Below are positions 1-7,141 of a stretch of 12,148 nucleotides of DNA, one piece after another. The DNA is from Leucobacter_A sp035514995 (GTDB taxonomy: Bacteria; Actinomycetota; Actinomycetes; Actinomycetales; Microbacteriaceae). The position numbers and the translations under genes are program-made. The number at the start of each line of letters is the position of its first letter. Position 1 is the first letter of the stretch. The stretch spans positions 1 to 12,148 of the forward strand of contig DATJCC010000148.1 of assembly GCA_035514995.1 (NCBI GenBank). Direction: 5' to 3'. A model generated the notes under the pieces. It was not told the origin of the DNA. It saw only the letters and a program-made list of their open reading frames with translations, and made no database searches.

Positions 1-264
1 CTTTACGTTTTCTTTAAACTCTTCGTAAAATAGCCCCCGCTGTTCAATCTCAATCGTCTCTGGCTCATCAAACGCTTGAGCTGTGCTCTCTTGAGCGGTG
101 GTCTCAGGGACGGTGTTCTTAGGGACGGTGTTCTTAGGGACGGTGTTCTCTTGACCACCATTCACGGACGCTAACCGCTCTTGCTCTATTCTCTCTTGTT
201 GTTCTACAAGTTCTTGCTCTACCGGAGCATAACTTTGTGAATCAGTTTCTTTATGATCGTTCAT
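1..264 (-). CDS. MaoC-family dehydratase (hydratase), N-terminal part with unusual extension; truncated by window edge
   Basis: The first 88 codons are present and the rest lies beyond the left edge. The ATG at 264 is 21 bp downstream of the acyl-CoA dehydrogenase stop and follows a purine-rich AGGTAGAG segment. Residues 75-84 (QRGLFYEEFK) resemble the usual start of actinobacterial MaoC-like enoyl-CoA hydratases found beside accA1/fadE19-type genes; the call rests on this and on gene order, since the hot-dog domain is not visible. Before it lies an extension of about 70 residues: a Glu/Gln-rich stretch at 16-31 that could form a coiled coil, then three copies of NTVPK/E at 40-54, then a Thr/Ala/Gln/Glu linker. 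I see no standard start codon close to residue 75, so the extension is probably translated. The expected role is hydration of an enoyl-CoA made by the upstream dehydrogenase. Family call moderate, extension clear in sequence. Confidence 0.6.
   Translation of the reverse strand, partial: MNDHKETDSQSYAPVEQELVEQQERIEQERLASVNGGQENTVPKNTVPKNTVPETTAQESTAQAFDEPETIEIEQRGLFYEEFKENVK
106..150. repeat. In-frame 15-bp tandem repeat, three copies
   Basis: Three head-to-tail copies of AGGGACGGTGTTCTT (plus-strand reading) lie at 106-120, 121-135 and 136-150; only the last base of the third copy differs. The unit is a multiple of three, so copy-number change would add or remove NTVPK pentapeptides in the MaoC-like protein without breaking the frame. 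Confidence 0.95.
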
Positions 265-285
265 TTTTGTCTCTACCTACCGTGG

Positions 286-1434
286 TTATGCCACACCGAG
301 CGCGCGCGCAATGACAAGAAGCTGCACCTCTGTAGTGCCCTCGCCGATTTCTAATATCTTTGAGTCGCGGTAGTGCCTGGAGACAAGATATTCATTCATA
401 AATCCATATCCTCCAAAGAGTTGCGTCGCTTCCCTAGCGTTATCCATAGCCGCCTCACTTGAAACAAGTTTTGCTATCGCCGCTTCTTCAGCAAAAGGCT
501 TACCTGCATCGCGGAGTCGCGCTGCGTGCAACCAAGCCAATCTAGAAGTGTGCACACGCGTACGCATTCTGGCAAGCACAAACTGTGTGTTTTGTTTTGA
601 ACTCAGCGGAGCCCCAAACACGTTGCGCTCTTTTGTGTATTCAACTGCCGCTTCTAGACAGCCCTCTGCCGCTCCCGTTGCAAGAGCTGCTATCGCAATA
701 CGCCCCTCATCAAGAATGTTCAAGAAGTTGGCAAAACCGCGTCCCTCTTCTCCGAGTAGGTTCTCTGCGGGAACCCGCACATTTTCAAACGAAAGCGGGT
801 GAGTGTCAGATGCGTTCCAGCCAACCTTGTCGTAACCGGGCTCAACAGTAAACCCCTGTGTGCCATTAGGGACAATGATCGTTGAAATCCTTTTGCGCCC
901 GTCCTGCTCGCCAGTGACGGCGGTTACCGTCACAAAACGGGTAATCGGGGTGCCAGAGTTTGTGATGAACTGTTTGGCTCCGTTAATTACCCACTCATCA
1001 CCCTCTCGTTTAGCTGTGGTGCGGGTGGCACCTGCGTCTGATCCAGCTTCAGGTTCAGTTAGGCCAAAGCCTGCTAGCGCTCTGCCTGTCAGCAAGTCGG
1101 GAAGATATTTCTCTTTCTGCTCATCATTACCAAAGCGATAGATCGGCATCGCACCAAGGCTCACCCCAGCTTCAAGAGTGATAGCAATAGACTGATCGAC
1201 TCTAGCGAGGCCTTCGATCGCCAAACCGAGTGCAGTATAACTGCCTCCCTGCCCACCATATTTTTCATCAAAGGGAAGCCCAAAGAGCCCGAGCTCACCC
1301 ATCTGCGCCACAACATCCATTGACAGAGTGCGGGTGCGGTCGGCTTCGACCGCTTGCGGAGCCACAACCTCATCAGCAAACTCACGCACCATCTGCGCAA
1401 GCTGTTGTTCTTCTTCGTTTAACTCTGCAAACAT
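286..1434 (-). CDS. Acyl-CoA dehydrogenase of a branched-chain acyl-CoA degradation operon
   Basis: FAD-dependent alpha,beta-dehydrogenation of an acyl-CoA, passing electrons to ETF. The 382-residue length is normal for the family. The first ACAD signature lies around residues 122-134 (FGLTEPEAGSDAG). The second is near the C-terminus (FGGYGF, then GEGTTEVQ). The likely catalytic base is Glu365 in GEGTT, the place used by short- and medium-chain dehydrogenases; the helix-G region (LDEGRIAI) seems to lack the glutamate used by isovaleryl-CoA dehydrogenase, so a short branched substrate other than isovaleryl-CoA is possible. A GTG at 1443 is in frame, but the ATG at 1434 is preferred: AGAAGG lies about 8 nt upstream of it and would sit against the GTG. 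Position matches fadE19 in the mycobacterial accA1/accD1 locus. The gene begins 1 bp after the accA1 stop, so translation is probably coupled. Confidence 0.93.
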   Translation of the reverse strand: MFAELNEEEQQLAQMVREFADEVVAPQAVEADRTRTLSMDVVAQMGELGLFGLPFDEKYGGQGGSYTALGLAIEGLARVDQSIAITLEAGVSLGAMPIYRFGNDEQKEKYLPDLLTGRALAGFGLTEPEAGSDAGATRTTAKREGDEWVINGAKQFITNSGTPITRFVTVTAVTGEQDGRKRISTIIVPNGTQGFTVEPGYDKVGWNASDTHPLSFENVRVPAENLLGEEGRGFANFLNILDEGRIAIAALATGAAEGCLEAAVEYTKERNVFGAPLSSKQNTQFVLARMRTRVHTSRLAWLHAARLRDAGKPFAEEAAIAKLVSSEAAMDNAREATQLFGGYGFMNEYLVSRHYRDSKILEIGEGTTEVQLLVIARALGVA

Positions 1435-1435
1435 T

Positions 1436-3355
1436 TTATACACCTTCTACTATCGCGACCACGGCGCCTTTTTGCACCTGATTGCCAACCTCTACTTTTA
1501 ATCGAACCGTTCCGTCGATTGCAGCACGCACCGGGTGCTCCATCTTCATCGCTTCAACAGACACGAGCGGATCACCAGCACTAACCATGTCACCGTCTGC
1601 AACGTGAAGAACCACAACCGTGCCCGGCATTGGTGCGAGACACTCTGGGTCGTTACTCCCACCTCTTTCTTTAGCGACAATTTCACCCATCGTCTTTTGA
1701 CGTCTACTTACCGTCTCAAACCGTTGCGAATGGCCCTCTTCGCTAACCCAGACGTTACCGTCTTGCAAAGCAACGGCTACGCTGGAGTAGCGTCTTGCAG
1801 CTTCTGTCGGAACATCAACTTCAAACATCTCGCCCGCATCAGAGCGTAAATAAACTCGAGTGTCTGCTCTTACTGAGCCGATGCGCCAACCTCTAAGCTC
1901 GCTCCAAAGCCCTGCAACACCACCTGAATCTTGGGGAGCTACCGCCCCAGCAGCTGTTCGAAGCATCGCCTCACTCGGGTTACGCTCTTTGAGAGGTAAC
2001 AGACGCCCAATTAAACCCGTATCTAATTCAGCTTTTTGGACCTGTTCGTTTGCGATTAAATAGCGCAAAAAAGCGATGTTTGTTTCGACTCCAAGCACAA
2101 CCGTTTCAGAGAGCGCCCGATCAATTTTTTCAAGCGCCTCCGCCCGAGTTTCCCCATGCGCGATCATTTTTGCAATCATCGGGTCGTAAAAGGGGCTGAC
2201 CGTTGAGCCTTCTTCAACAGCTGAGTCGACCCTCACTCCGTCACCAAACCGAAGCATTAAGATCGTGCCAACGGAAGGCATAAAATCGTTTGCGGGAGAC
2301 TCAGCATAGATGCGCGCTTCGATCGCAAAACCATCAACCTTATGACCATCAATTTCTTGCGCAACGCGTTCTGCAAGCAGCTCAGATAGTTTTTCGCCAG
2401 CTGCAACCTGCACCTGCAACTTAACGAGATCGATACCTGTAACCGCTTCAGTGACAGGATGTTCCACCTGCAACCTGGTGTTCATCTCAATAAAGAAGAA
2501 CTCATCTGGCAGGTCTGCATCAATCAAGAACTCGACGGTTCCGGCACCCACATAGTTAACGCTCTTAGCTGCGTCTATTGCTGCCTCAAAAAGTTTTGTG
2601 CGAGTCTCGTCGCTGATCGCAAGCGTTGGGGCTTCTTCAATAACCTTTTGATGGCGCCGTTGCAGTGTGCACTCACGCTCTCCAAGCGCTACAACCGTGC
2701 CGTGTTTATCACCAAAAACCTGCACCTCGATGTGCCTAGGTTTTGTAATCAACCTTTCGATGACGAGTGTGTCATCACCAAATGCTGAGATCGCTACCCG
2801 GCGTGCTGAGGCAAGCGCGTTCTTTAATGCTGCAGCGTCTTCAACAACCTCCATGCCTTTACCGCCGCCTCCGGCGCTAGGTTTAATTAGTAGCGGAAAC
2901 CCGATGTTTTCACAGGCCGCAGTTATCTCTGATTCGCTCATTCCGCGAGCGTTAAAGCCTGGCATGACAGGCACACCATGTGCGCTTACGTGGTCACGTG
3001 AGCGAGCTTTATCTCCCATAACTTCTAGCGCCATCTCGTCAGGCCCAATTAAAGCAATGCCTGTTTCTTTTAGCGCGTGAGCAAATTCGAGACTTTCTGC
3101 CAAAAAGCCATAACCCGGGTGTATCGCTTCAGCGCCCGTTTTAACAGCTACCGCTATCACCTTCTCTATGTCGAGATATGAATGCGCGGCGGGGTCGGGT
3201 CCGATCCACACCGCTTCATCTGCATCACGCACATGGGGCGCGTCAGAGTCACTGTCACTATAAACAGCAACGCTTCTGATGCCCATTTCTTTCAGAGTGC
3301 GCATCACTCTGCGCGCAATTTCGCCTCGGTTTGCGACTAAAACTTTTTTAAACAT
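1436..3355 (-). CDS. accA1: Acyl-CoA carboxylase alpha subunit: biotin carboxylase fused to biotin carrier domain (methylcrotonyl-CoA carboxylase type)
   Basis: ATP-dependent carboxylation of biotin, which then passes CO2 to the carboxyltransferase subunit encoded just upstream. Counting from the ATG at 3355 the protein has 639 residues. The biotin carboxylase part opens with VLVANRGEIA at 5-14, has the ATP-grasp glycine loop AGGGGKG at 161-167, HQKVIEE at 235-241 and the active-site stretch RLQVEHPVTE at 294-303. A linker follows, then a C-terminal biotinyl domain with EAMKMEHP, where Lys604 carries biotin 35 residues from the end. An upstream in-frame ATG at 3406 would overlap accD1 and add 17 residues without family likeness. 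ATG 3361 is the other option, but GAAAAG sits directly against it and is better spaced (about 6 nt) for 3355. The gap to the accD1 stop is 19 bp. No biotin ligase gene is in the window. Confidence 0.95.
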   Translation of the reverse strand: MFKKVLVANRGEIARRVMRTLKEMGIRSVAVYSDSDSDAPHVRDADEAVWIGPDPAAHSYLDIEKVIAVAVKTGAEAIHPGYGFLAESLEFAHALKETGIALIGPDEMALEVMGDKARSRDHVSAHGVPVMPGFNARGMSESEITAACENIGFPLLIKPSAGGGGKGMEVVEDAAALKNALASARRVAISAFGDDTLVIERLITKPRHIEVQVFGDKHGTVVALGERECTLQRRHQKVIEEAPTLAISDETRTKLFEAAIDAAKSVNYVGAGTVEFLIDADLPDEFFFIEMNTRLQVEHPVTEAVTGIDLVKLQVQVAAGEKLSELLAERVAQEIDGHKVDGFAIEARIYAESPANDFMPSVGTILMLRFGDGVRVDSAVEEGSTVSPFYDPMIAKMIAHGETRAEALEKIDRALSETVVLGVETNIAFLRYLIANEQVQKAELDTGLIGRLLPLKERNPSEAMLRTAAGAVAPQDSGGVAGLWSELRGWRIGSVRADTRVYLRSDAGEMFEVDVPTEAARRYSSVAVALQDGNVWVSEEGHSQRFETVSRRQKTMGEIVAKERGGSNDPECLAPMPGTVVVLHVADGDMVSAGDPLVSVEAMKMEHPVRAAIDGTVRLKVEVGNQVQKGAVVAIVEGV

Positions 3356-3374
3356 TTTCATCTTTTCGTGTTCA

Positions 3375-4931
3375 TTACATCCGGAATACACCAAAACGGC
3401 CGACACCCATTGGGGTGCGCGAAATCACATCTAGCGTTAGGCCCAAAAGGTCGCGGGTGTCATCAGGTTCGATGATTCCATCGTCCCAAAGCCTCGCACT
3501 TGCATAGTAGGGGCTCCCCTGCGTTTCATACTGCTGCCTAATAGGTGCCTCAAACGCCGCTCTATCGCTTTGATCCCACTCCTCACCGCGAGCTGCCATT
3601 TGGTCTGCTTTGACTGTTGCAAGAACAGATGCTGCCTGTTCGCCGCCCATGACTGAAATGCGACTAGCGGGCCAGGTCCACAAAAACCGCGGCGAATAAG
3701 CTCTTCCGCACATAGCGTAGTTGCCGGCGCCGAAAGATCCGCCAATAATAATCGTTAATTTTGGGACTCTCGTGCTCGCAACTGCAGTAACCATTTTTGC
3801 GCCATCGCGAGCAATACCACCGGCTTCTGCGTCACGACCCACCATAAAACCGGTAATGTTTTGCAAAAACAGTAGAGGTATTTCGCGTTGATCGCACAGC
3901 TCAATGAAGTGTGCCCCTTTGCGCGCAGACTCACTAAAAAGCACCCCATTGTTGGCCACGATGCCAACTGGATGCCCATGTAATCTCGCAAAACCGGTTA
4001 CTAGTGTTTCACCGTAGCTACTTTTGAACTCGTGGAATGATCCGCCATCAACCAGCCTGTCGATAACCTCGTGCACATCGTACGGAGCGTTTACATCAAC
4101 TGGAACAACATCGAGTAGCGAATCTTGTTTAGCAGGGGGGACACTTTGCTCAACACTCCACACTGGATCTTTAGGTTTGGGTAGCGTAGCCACCATGTCG
4201 CGCAAAATCTCGAGGGCGTGCTCGTCGTTTTCTGCGAGATGATCTACAACTCCCGAACGGGTTGCGTGAAGCTCCCCACCGCCCAGCTCTTCAGCGGTGA
4301 CTTCTTCGCCGATTGCCGCTTTTACAAGGGGCGGACCGCCAAGAAATATCGTGCCCTGATCCCGCACAATAACGGTTTCGTCGCTCATCGCCGGTACGTA
4401 TGCACCTCCGGCGGTGCAGGAGCCTAGAACCGCTGAAAGCTGCGGGATCCCTGCCGCCGAGAGATTGGCTTGGTTGTAGAAGATACGACCGAAGTGTTCT
4501 TTATCTGGAAACACTTCGTCTTGTTTTGGCAAGAATGCGCCACCTGAATCAACCAGGTATATGCAGGGAAGATGGTTTTCTAGCGCGATTTCTTGTGCGC
4601 GTAAATGTTTTTTGACCGTCTCGGGATAGTATGTGCCGCCTTTTACGGTCGCATCATTACAGACAACCATCACGTGGCGGCCGTGCACAAGCCCGATTCC
4701 TGTAATAACTCCGGCGGCAGGGGCCTCCCCTTCATACATGCCAAAAGCGGCAAGTGCTGAAAGCTCAACGAAAGGACTACCCTCATCTAATAATCTTGTT
4801 ATTCGCTCCCTGGGTAGGAGTTTGCCCCGGGAGACATGCCTGTCACGTGATCTTTCTGGACCACCCAATCTGGTCTCATCAAGTCTCTCACGTAGCATCT
4901 GCGCTATTTCATGCTGCGTATTTAAAGCCAT
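3375..4931 (-). CDS. accD1: Acyl-CoA carboxylase beta subunit (methylcrotonyl-CoA carboxylase type carboxyltransferase)
   Basis: Transfers the carboxyl group from carboxybiotin to an acyl-CoA. The protein has 518 residues and two crotonase-like halves. The N-terminal half shows LPCIYLVDSGG at 121-131, QDEVFPD at 137-143, HFGRIFYNQA at 146-155 and the glycine-rich oxyanion region SCTAGGAYVPAMSDET at 171-186. The C-terminal half has FLQNITGFMVG at 355-365 and GGSFGAGNYAMCGRAYSPRF at 397-416. These are typical of the methylcrotonyl-CoA branch (MccB, mycobacterial AccD1) rather than of propionyl- or acetyl-CoA carboxyltransferases; geranyl-CoA carboxylase is the nearest alternative. First gene of the minus-strand operon, with an AAGGAAG ribosome-binding site about 10 nt before the ATG. 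In this setting it most likely acts in leucine/isovalerate breakdown, turning 3-methylcrotonyl-CoA into 3-methylglutaconyl-CoA in the cytoplasm. Probably repressed by the divergent TetR protein. Confidence 0.95.
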   Translation of the reverse strand: MALNTQHEIAQMLRERLDETRLGGPERSRDRHVSRGKLLPRERITRLLDEGSPFVELSALAAFGMYEGEAPAAGVITGIGLVHGRHVMVVCNDATVKGGTYYPETVKKHLRAQEIALENHLPCIYLVDSGGAFLPKQDEVFPDKEHFGRIFYNQANLSAAGIPQLSAVLGSCTAGGAYVPAMSDETVIVRDQGTIFLGGPPLVKAAIGEEVTAEELGGGELHATRSGVVDHLAENDEHALEILRDMVATLPKPKDPVWSVEQSVPPAKQDSLLDVVPVDVNAPYDVHEVIDRLVDGGSFHEFKSSYGETLVTGFARLHGHPVGIVANNGVLFSESARKGAHFIELCDQREIPLLFLQNITGFMVGRDAEAGGIARDGAKMVTAVASTRVPKLTIIIGGSFGAGNYAMCGRAYSPRFLWTWPASRISVMGGEQAASVLATVKADQMAARGEEWDQSDRAAFEAPIRQQYETQGSPYYASARLWDDGIIEPDDTRDLLGLTLDVISRTPMGVGRFGVFRM

Positions 4932-4998
4932 TTTCGCCTGACTTCCTTGTTCTAAGCAGTAAAGTGTTACTGGTGTCGGTGGTGTGATCCACCAAATT

Positions 4999-5020
4999 AC
5001 AGTTAATATGGATTAACTGT
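4999..5020. promoter_or_regulatory. Likely TetR operator: perfect 9-bp inverted repeat
   Basis: Arms ACAGTTAAT (4999-5007) and ATTAACTGT (5012-5020) are exact reverse complements separated by ATGG. The site sits in the 120-bp divergent gap between accD1 and the TetR gene, the classic place for an autoregulatory TetR operator. A possible plus-strand promoter, TTAATA (5003-5008), 16 bp, TCTAAT (5025-5030), would be covered by it. The palindrome is seen directly; the binding role is inferred. Confidence 0.75.
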
Positions 5021-5027
5021 TTCATCT

Positions 5028-5049
5028 AATGTTAGTGGTGATTAACTCA
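5028..5049. promoter_or_regulatory. Second, degenerate copy of the TetR operator
   Basis: This 22-bp stretch matches the perfect palindrome at 4999-5020 in 14 of 22 positions and keeps the same core, GTTA (5031-5034), 8 bp, TAAC (5043-5046). The centres of the two sites are 29 bp apart. It ends 2 bp before the TetR start codon and covers the weak ribosome-binding region GGTGA (5037-5041), so binding here would suit autorepression. Confidence 0.55.
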
Positions 5050-5051
5050 AA

Positions 5052-5654
5052 ATGGCAAGCGATTTTTCTTCTGAAGCGCCAAAAACGCGCACAGCAGCCA
5101 AGGCCGCGCGCAAAGCCGCCCTCATCAGAGAGGCAGCTAGGCTCTTTGCTGACCTTGGCTATTCAAGCGTGAGCCTAGAAGATATCGGCAGTGCGGTGGG
5201 CTTCTCGGGTCCCGCTATCTACCGTCACTTTCCTAGTAAACAAGCGCTCCTGGCCGCCGTTCTCTTAGACGCAAGTGAGGGCTTAAACAATGGAGCTTCT
5301 CAAATTTTGCAAGCATCACACGCCCCGGACCAAACACTGAAAAAACTCGTTTCTTTTCACGTCGATTTTGCGCTACACAACGCAGAAGTTATTAGGGTGC
5401 AAGATCGTGAGATGTCGCATTTGCATGAAACAGACAGATCTCTCGTGCGCACACTGCAAAGATCTTACATAGAAATGTGGATCGACGCCCTCTCTCACCT
5501 CATAGATGCGCCGCGCAACGAGCTTCGGCTTCGCACACAGGCAACTTTTGGCTTATTAAACTCAACCCCACACTCAGCAGACGCCAAGTCACGCAACAAC
5601 CCCAGCACTGCAAATGTTCTAGAGACCATGGCTCTCGCTGCGCTCACGGCATAA
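5052..5654 (+). CDS. TetR-family transcriptional regulator, divergent from the acyl-CoA carboxylase operon
   Basis: A 200-residue protein with an N-terminal TetR DNA-binding domain at about residues 20-67. The helix-turn-helix runs through VSLEDIGSAVGFSGPAIYRHF (40-60), and PSKQALL (61-67) follows, typical of the family. The C-terminal part would hold the ligand pocket and dimer interface and is not diagnostic. An Ala/Lys/Arg-rich segment (residues 11-23) precedes the domain. Divergent placement next to accD1, with a paired palindrome between them, suggests it represses the operon and itself and is released by an acyl-CoA of the pathway. The gene order matches the mycobacterial TetR regulator Rv2506 (BkaR), described as controlling branched-chain keto-acid metabolism; orthology is inferred from context, not from alignment. 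No other sensible in-frame start lies nearby. Confidence 0.9.
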   Translation: MASDFSSEAPKTRTAAKAARKAALIREAARLFADLGYSSVSLEDIGSAVGFSGPAIYRHFPSKQALLAAVLLDASEGLNNGASQILQASHAPDQTLKKLVSFHVDFALHNAEVIRVQDREMSHLHETDRSLVRTLQRSYIEMWIDALSHLIDAPRNELRLRTQATFGLLNSTPHSADAKSRNNPSTANVLETMALAALTA

Positions 5655-5671
5655 ACCTTGAGCTGTTTCGA

Positions 5672-5716
5672 GCGGTTTTTGCGGTCTTTGCGGTCTTTGC
5701 GGTATTTGCGGTATTT
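5672..5716. repeat. 9-bp tandem repeat, five copies
   Basis: Five head-to-tail copies of GCGGTNTTT: GCGGTTTTT, two GCGGTCTTT, two GCGGTATTT. It starts 17 bp after the TetR stop codon. Differences fall at a single position (T, C or A). Confidence 0.95.
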
Positions 5717-5734
5717 AAACCACGTCTAAGTGTT

Positions 5735-5896
5735 CTTTGCGTTAGAGCAACCGACTTATGCTTTGCGTTGAAGCTACCGAGTCGTGCTTTACGTTGGAAT
5801 TATCGAGTTGGGACTTTACGTTGAGGTTATCGAGTTGTGACTTTACGTTGAAGTTATCGAGTAGTGACTCTTTACGTTGAAGTTATCGAGTCGTGG
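5735..5896. repeat. 26-29-bp tandem repeat, six copies, noncoding
   Basis: Copies begin at 5735, 5761, 5787, 5814, 5841 and 5870, with lengths of 26, 26, 27, 27, 29 and about 27 bp. Each begins CTTTRCGTT and continues with a GAAGTTATCGAG-like block and a GTNGTG-like end. Copies 3-6 are closest to one another and 1-2 more diverged (TTTGCG for TTTACG, ACCGA for ATCGA). The changing length rules out a conserved reading frame across the array. Confidence 0.93.
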
Positions 5897-6040
5897 CAGA
5901 AAGCGGTTCGATGTTAGAAACAACTTAAGAGTGGTAAATGATTGGCTACCAATATGTATTCGCCACTAAAAAGATTCTCGTCCAAAATACATTCGCTTCC
6001 AAAATAGGCAACTCTGCGATCATCTCGATAGGCTTTAACC

Positions 6041-6523
6041 ATGCAAAAACAGCAGAGCCCAGGCGACCTTCCCACCGATCCGGTTAGCGCCGATTACGCT
6101 AATACGCAAGTTGAGTCAAAGCTCAGCGATCTGAAAAGCAACCCCGACTTCACCAGACTTGCAGAACTCCTAAACGCTTTGCGAGAGGGCTACCTCTTTG
6201 TTGATGTTACTGGTGGATCCACTAAGAAAAAAGGGACCCGCATGCGCACAACGCGCACCACAAAAGGACAGCTGGTGCTTCCAATTTTTACGTCAATGAA
6301 CGCGGTGCGGGAAGCCGTAGCTTCTGGCGGCAGACGCGGGGCGGCAAAAGAGGTGAAGGGGGCGATAATGCCAGCCGATGAAGCTCTGAAGCTCATCGAA
6401 AGTGACAGGTTTGTGGCAATCGAGTTGAACCCTGGACAAAACTCACTCGTTGTGCTGCGCAAGTTTATTACGTTAGCCCTAAAAGATGAGTCAGTCTCAC
6501 CAGAACAACTCGAAGCAGTGTAA
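6041..6523 (+). CDS. SseB-family protein (SseB N-terminal domain)
   Basis: A 160-residue protein with no signal peptide or membrane segment. After an acidic leader of about 30 residues come features of the SseB N-terminal domain: YLFVDVTGG, a basic stretch KKKGTRMRTTRTT, then GQLVLPIFTSM, then IMPADEALKLI followed by DRFVAIELNPG and LVVLRKF. Such stand-alone domains are common in actinobacteria and their biochemical role is not established; SseB was named from enhanced serine sensitivity in E. coli. Family membership is judged from these motifs. It lies 13 bp upstream of tagD in the same orientation, so the two are probably cotranscribed. AGG about 9 nt before the ATG is a weak ribosome-binding site. 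No functional link to teichoic acid synthesis can be read from the sequence. Confidence 0.85.
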   Translation: MQKQQSPGDLPTDPVSADYANTQVESKLSDLKSNPDFTRLAELLNALREGYLFVDVTGGSTKKKGTRMRTTRTTKGQLVLPIFTSMNAVREAVASGGRRGAAKEVKGAIMPADEALKLIESDRFVAIELNPGQNSLVVLRKFITLALKDESVSPEQLEAV

Positions 6524-6536
6524 TAAGCTGTAGCTC

Positions 6537-6935
6537 ATGAAAAGAGTTTTAACCTACGGCACTTACGACCTTTTGCACTGGGGGCACATTAGACTTCTGC
6601 AAAGAGCTAAAGCTTTGGGCGATTATCTGGTCGTTGCACTATCGACTGAAGAGTTCAATGAGGGTAAAGGCAAAAAAACCTATCACGACTTTGAGACGCG
6701 CAAGGCCATGCTCGAGTCGGTGCGCTATGTTGACCTAGTTATCCCAGAAAATGATTGGGATCAAAAAGTTTCAGACGTTAAAAAGTATGAGATTGACGTT
6801 GTCGCCATGGGGGGTGACTGGGAGGGAGACTCTCGGTTTGAGCTTCTCACCGACTACTGCGACCTGGTTTATTTAGACAGGACAGAAGGAATCTCAACAA
6901 CTAAAATTAAGCGCGACCTAGGCGTGAACGCTTAA
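6537..6935 (+). CDS. tagD: Glycerol-3-phosphate cytidylyltransferase
   Basis: Makes CDP-glycerol from CTP and sn-glycerol 3-phosphate in the cytoplasm, the donor for polyglycerol-phosphate chains of wall teichoic acid and related polymers. The 132-residue length matches B. subtilis TagD (129). Visible motifs are the nucleotidyltransferase start TYGTYDLLHWGHI, with His14 and His17 of the HxGH motif, a WEG motif in the sugar-phosphate region, and RTEGISTTKI at 115-124, the second CTP-binding motif. The likeness to TagD is close along its whole length. It follows sseB by 13 bp with no clear ribosome-binding site, so it may depend on translation of sseB. No glycerophosphotransferase or other wall polymer gene is in the window, so the final product cannot be told. 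Confidence 0.95.
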   Translation: MKRVLTYGTYDLLHWGHIRLLQRAKALGDYLVVALSTEEFNEGKGKKTYHDFETRKAMLESVRYVDLVIPENDWDQKVSDVKKYEIDVVAMGGDWEGDSRFELLTDYCDLVYLDRTEGISTTKIKRDLGVNA

Positions 6936-6960
6936 CGTCAATCTTTCGTCACTTAGTTCT

Positions 6961-7036
6961 TTCCTTGCTTCATCCCTTTCGTGCTTCACCCCTTTCTTGC
7001 TTAATTCCAGGTGCTTAACTCCAGGTGCTCAATTCC
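6961..7036. repeat. Degenerate 14-17-bp tandem repeat
   Basis: Roughly five copies built on a TGCTTMAYTCC-like core: TTGCTTCATCC, GTGCTTCACCC, TTGCTTAATTCC, GTGCTTAACTCC and GTGCTCAATTCC, each preceded by CTTTC or AGG. Copy boundaries are approximate. The last two copies are 14 bp (AGGTGCTTAACTCC, AGGTGCTCAATTCC) and differ at two positions. Confidence 0.7.
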
Positions 7037-7052
7037 CGTGGATCTTGATTCA

Positions 7053-7079
7053 CGCGGCGCTTCATTCTCCTACGCCGCG
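7053..7079. other. GC-only hairpin in convergent intergenic region
   Basis: Perfect 7-bp arms CGCGGCG and CGCCGCG with a 13-nt loop. It lies 118 bp past tagD and 226 bp past the end of the ABC transporter ATPase gene, so it could act as a weak bidirectional terminator or RNA end-protecting structure. No T-tract follows on either strand, so it is not called as an intrinsic terminator. Confidence 0.5.
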
Positions 7080-7141
7080 GTTACCAGCACCTCTACCCCG
7101 AAAGCAGGAAAAACGTCGTCAATTCGCGCTTAAGTAACGCT

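Larger units (their letters stand above)
5655..6040. other. Repeat-rich intergenic region between the TetR gene and sseB
   Basis: About 386 bp without a credible gene. It contains a 9-bp tandem array (5672-5716) and a 26-29-bp tandem array (5735-5896), then about 140 bp with no repeat array. That last part holds a small perfect inverted repeat, ATTGG-CTA-CCAAT (5941-5953), and a 7-bp one, ATGTATT (5954-5960) with AATACAT (5986-5992). The promoter for the sseB-tagD unit should be here, but I see no strong -35/-10 pair. No clear intrinsic terminator follows the TetR gene. Confidence 0.8.

Noticed and set aside
3356..3406. Longer start for the biotin carboxylase at 3406
   Set aside because: It overlaps the accD1 coding end by 32 bp, adds residues unlike the family, and the conserved protein begins at MFKKVLVANRG.
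5477..5824. Plus-strand open frame encoding a repeated VFAVFAVF stretch
   Set aside because: It overlaps the end of the TetR gene in another frame and its repeated residues come from the 9-bp DNA array; no start signal or family likeness.
5735..5896. Repeat array considered as a CRISPR array
   Set aside because: Copies are directly head to tail with no unique spacers between them, unit length drifts from 26 to 29 bp, and no cas gene is in the window.
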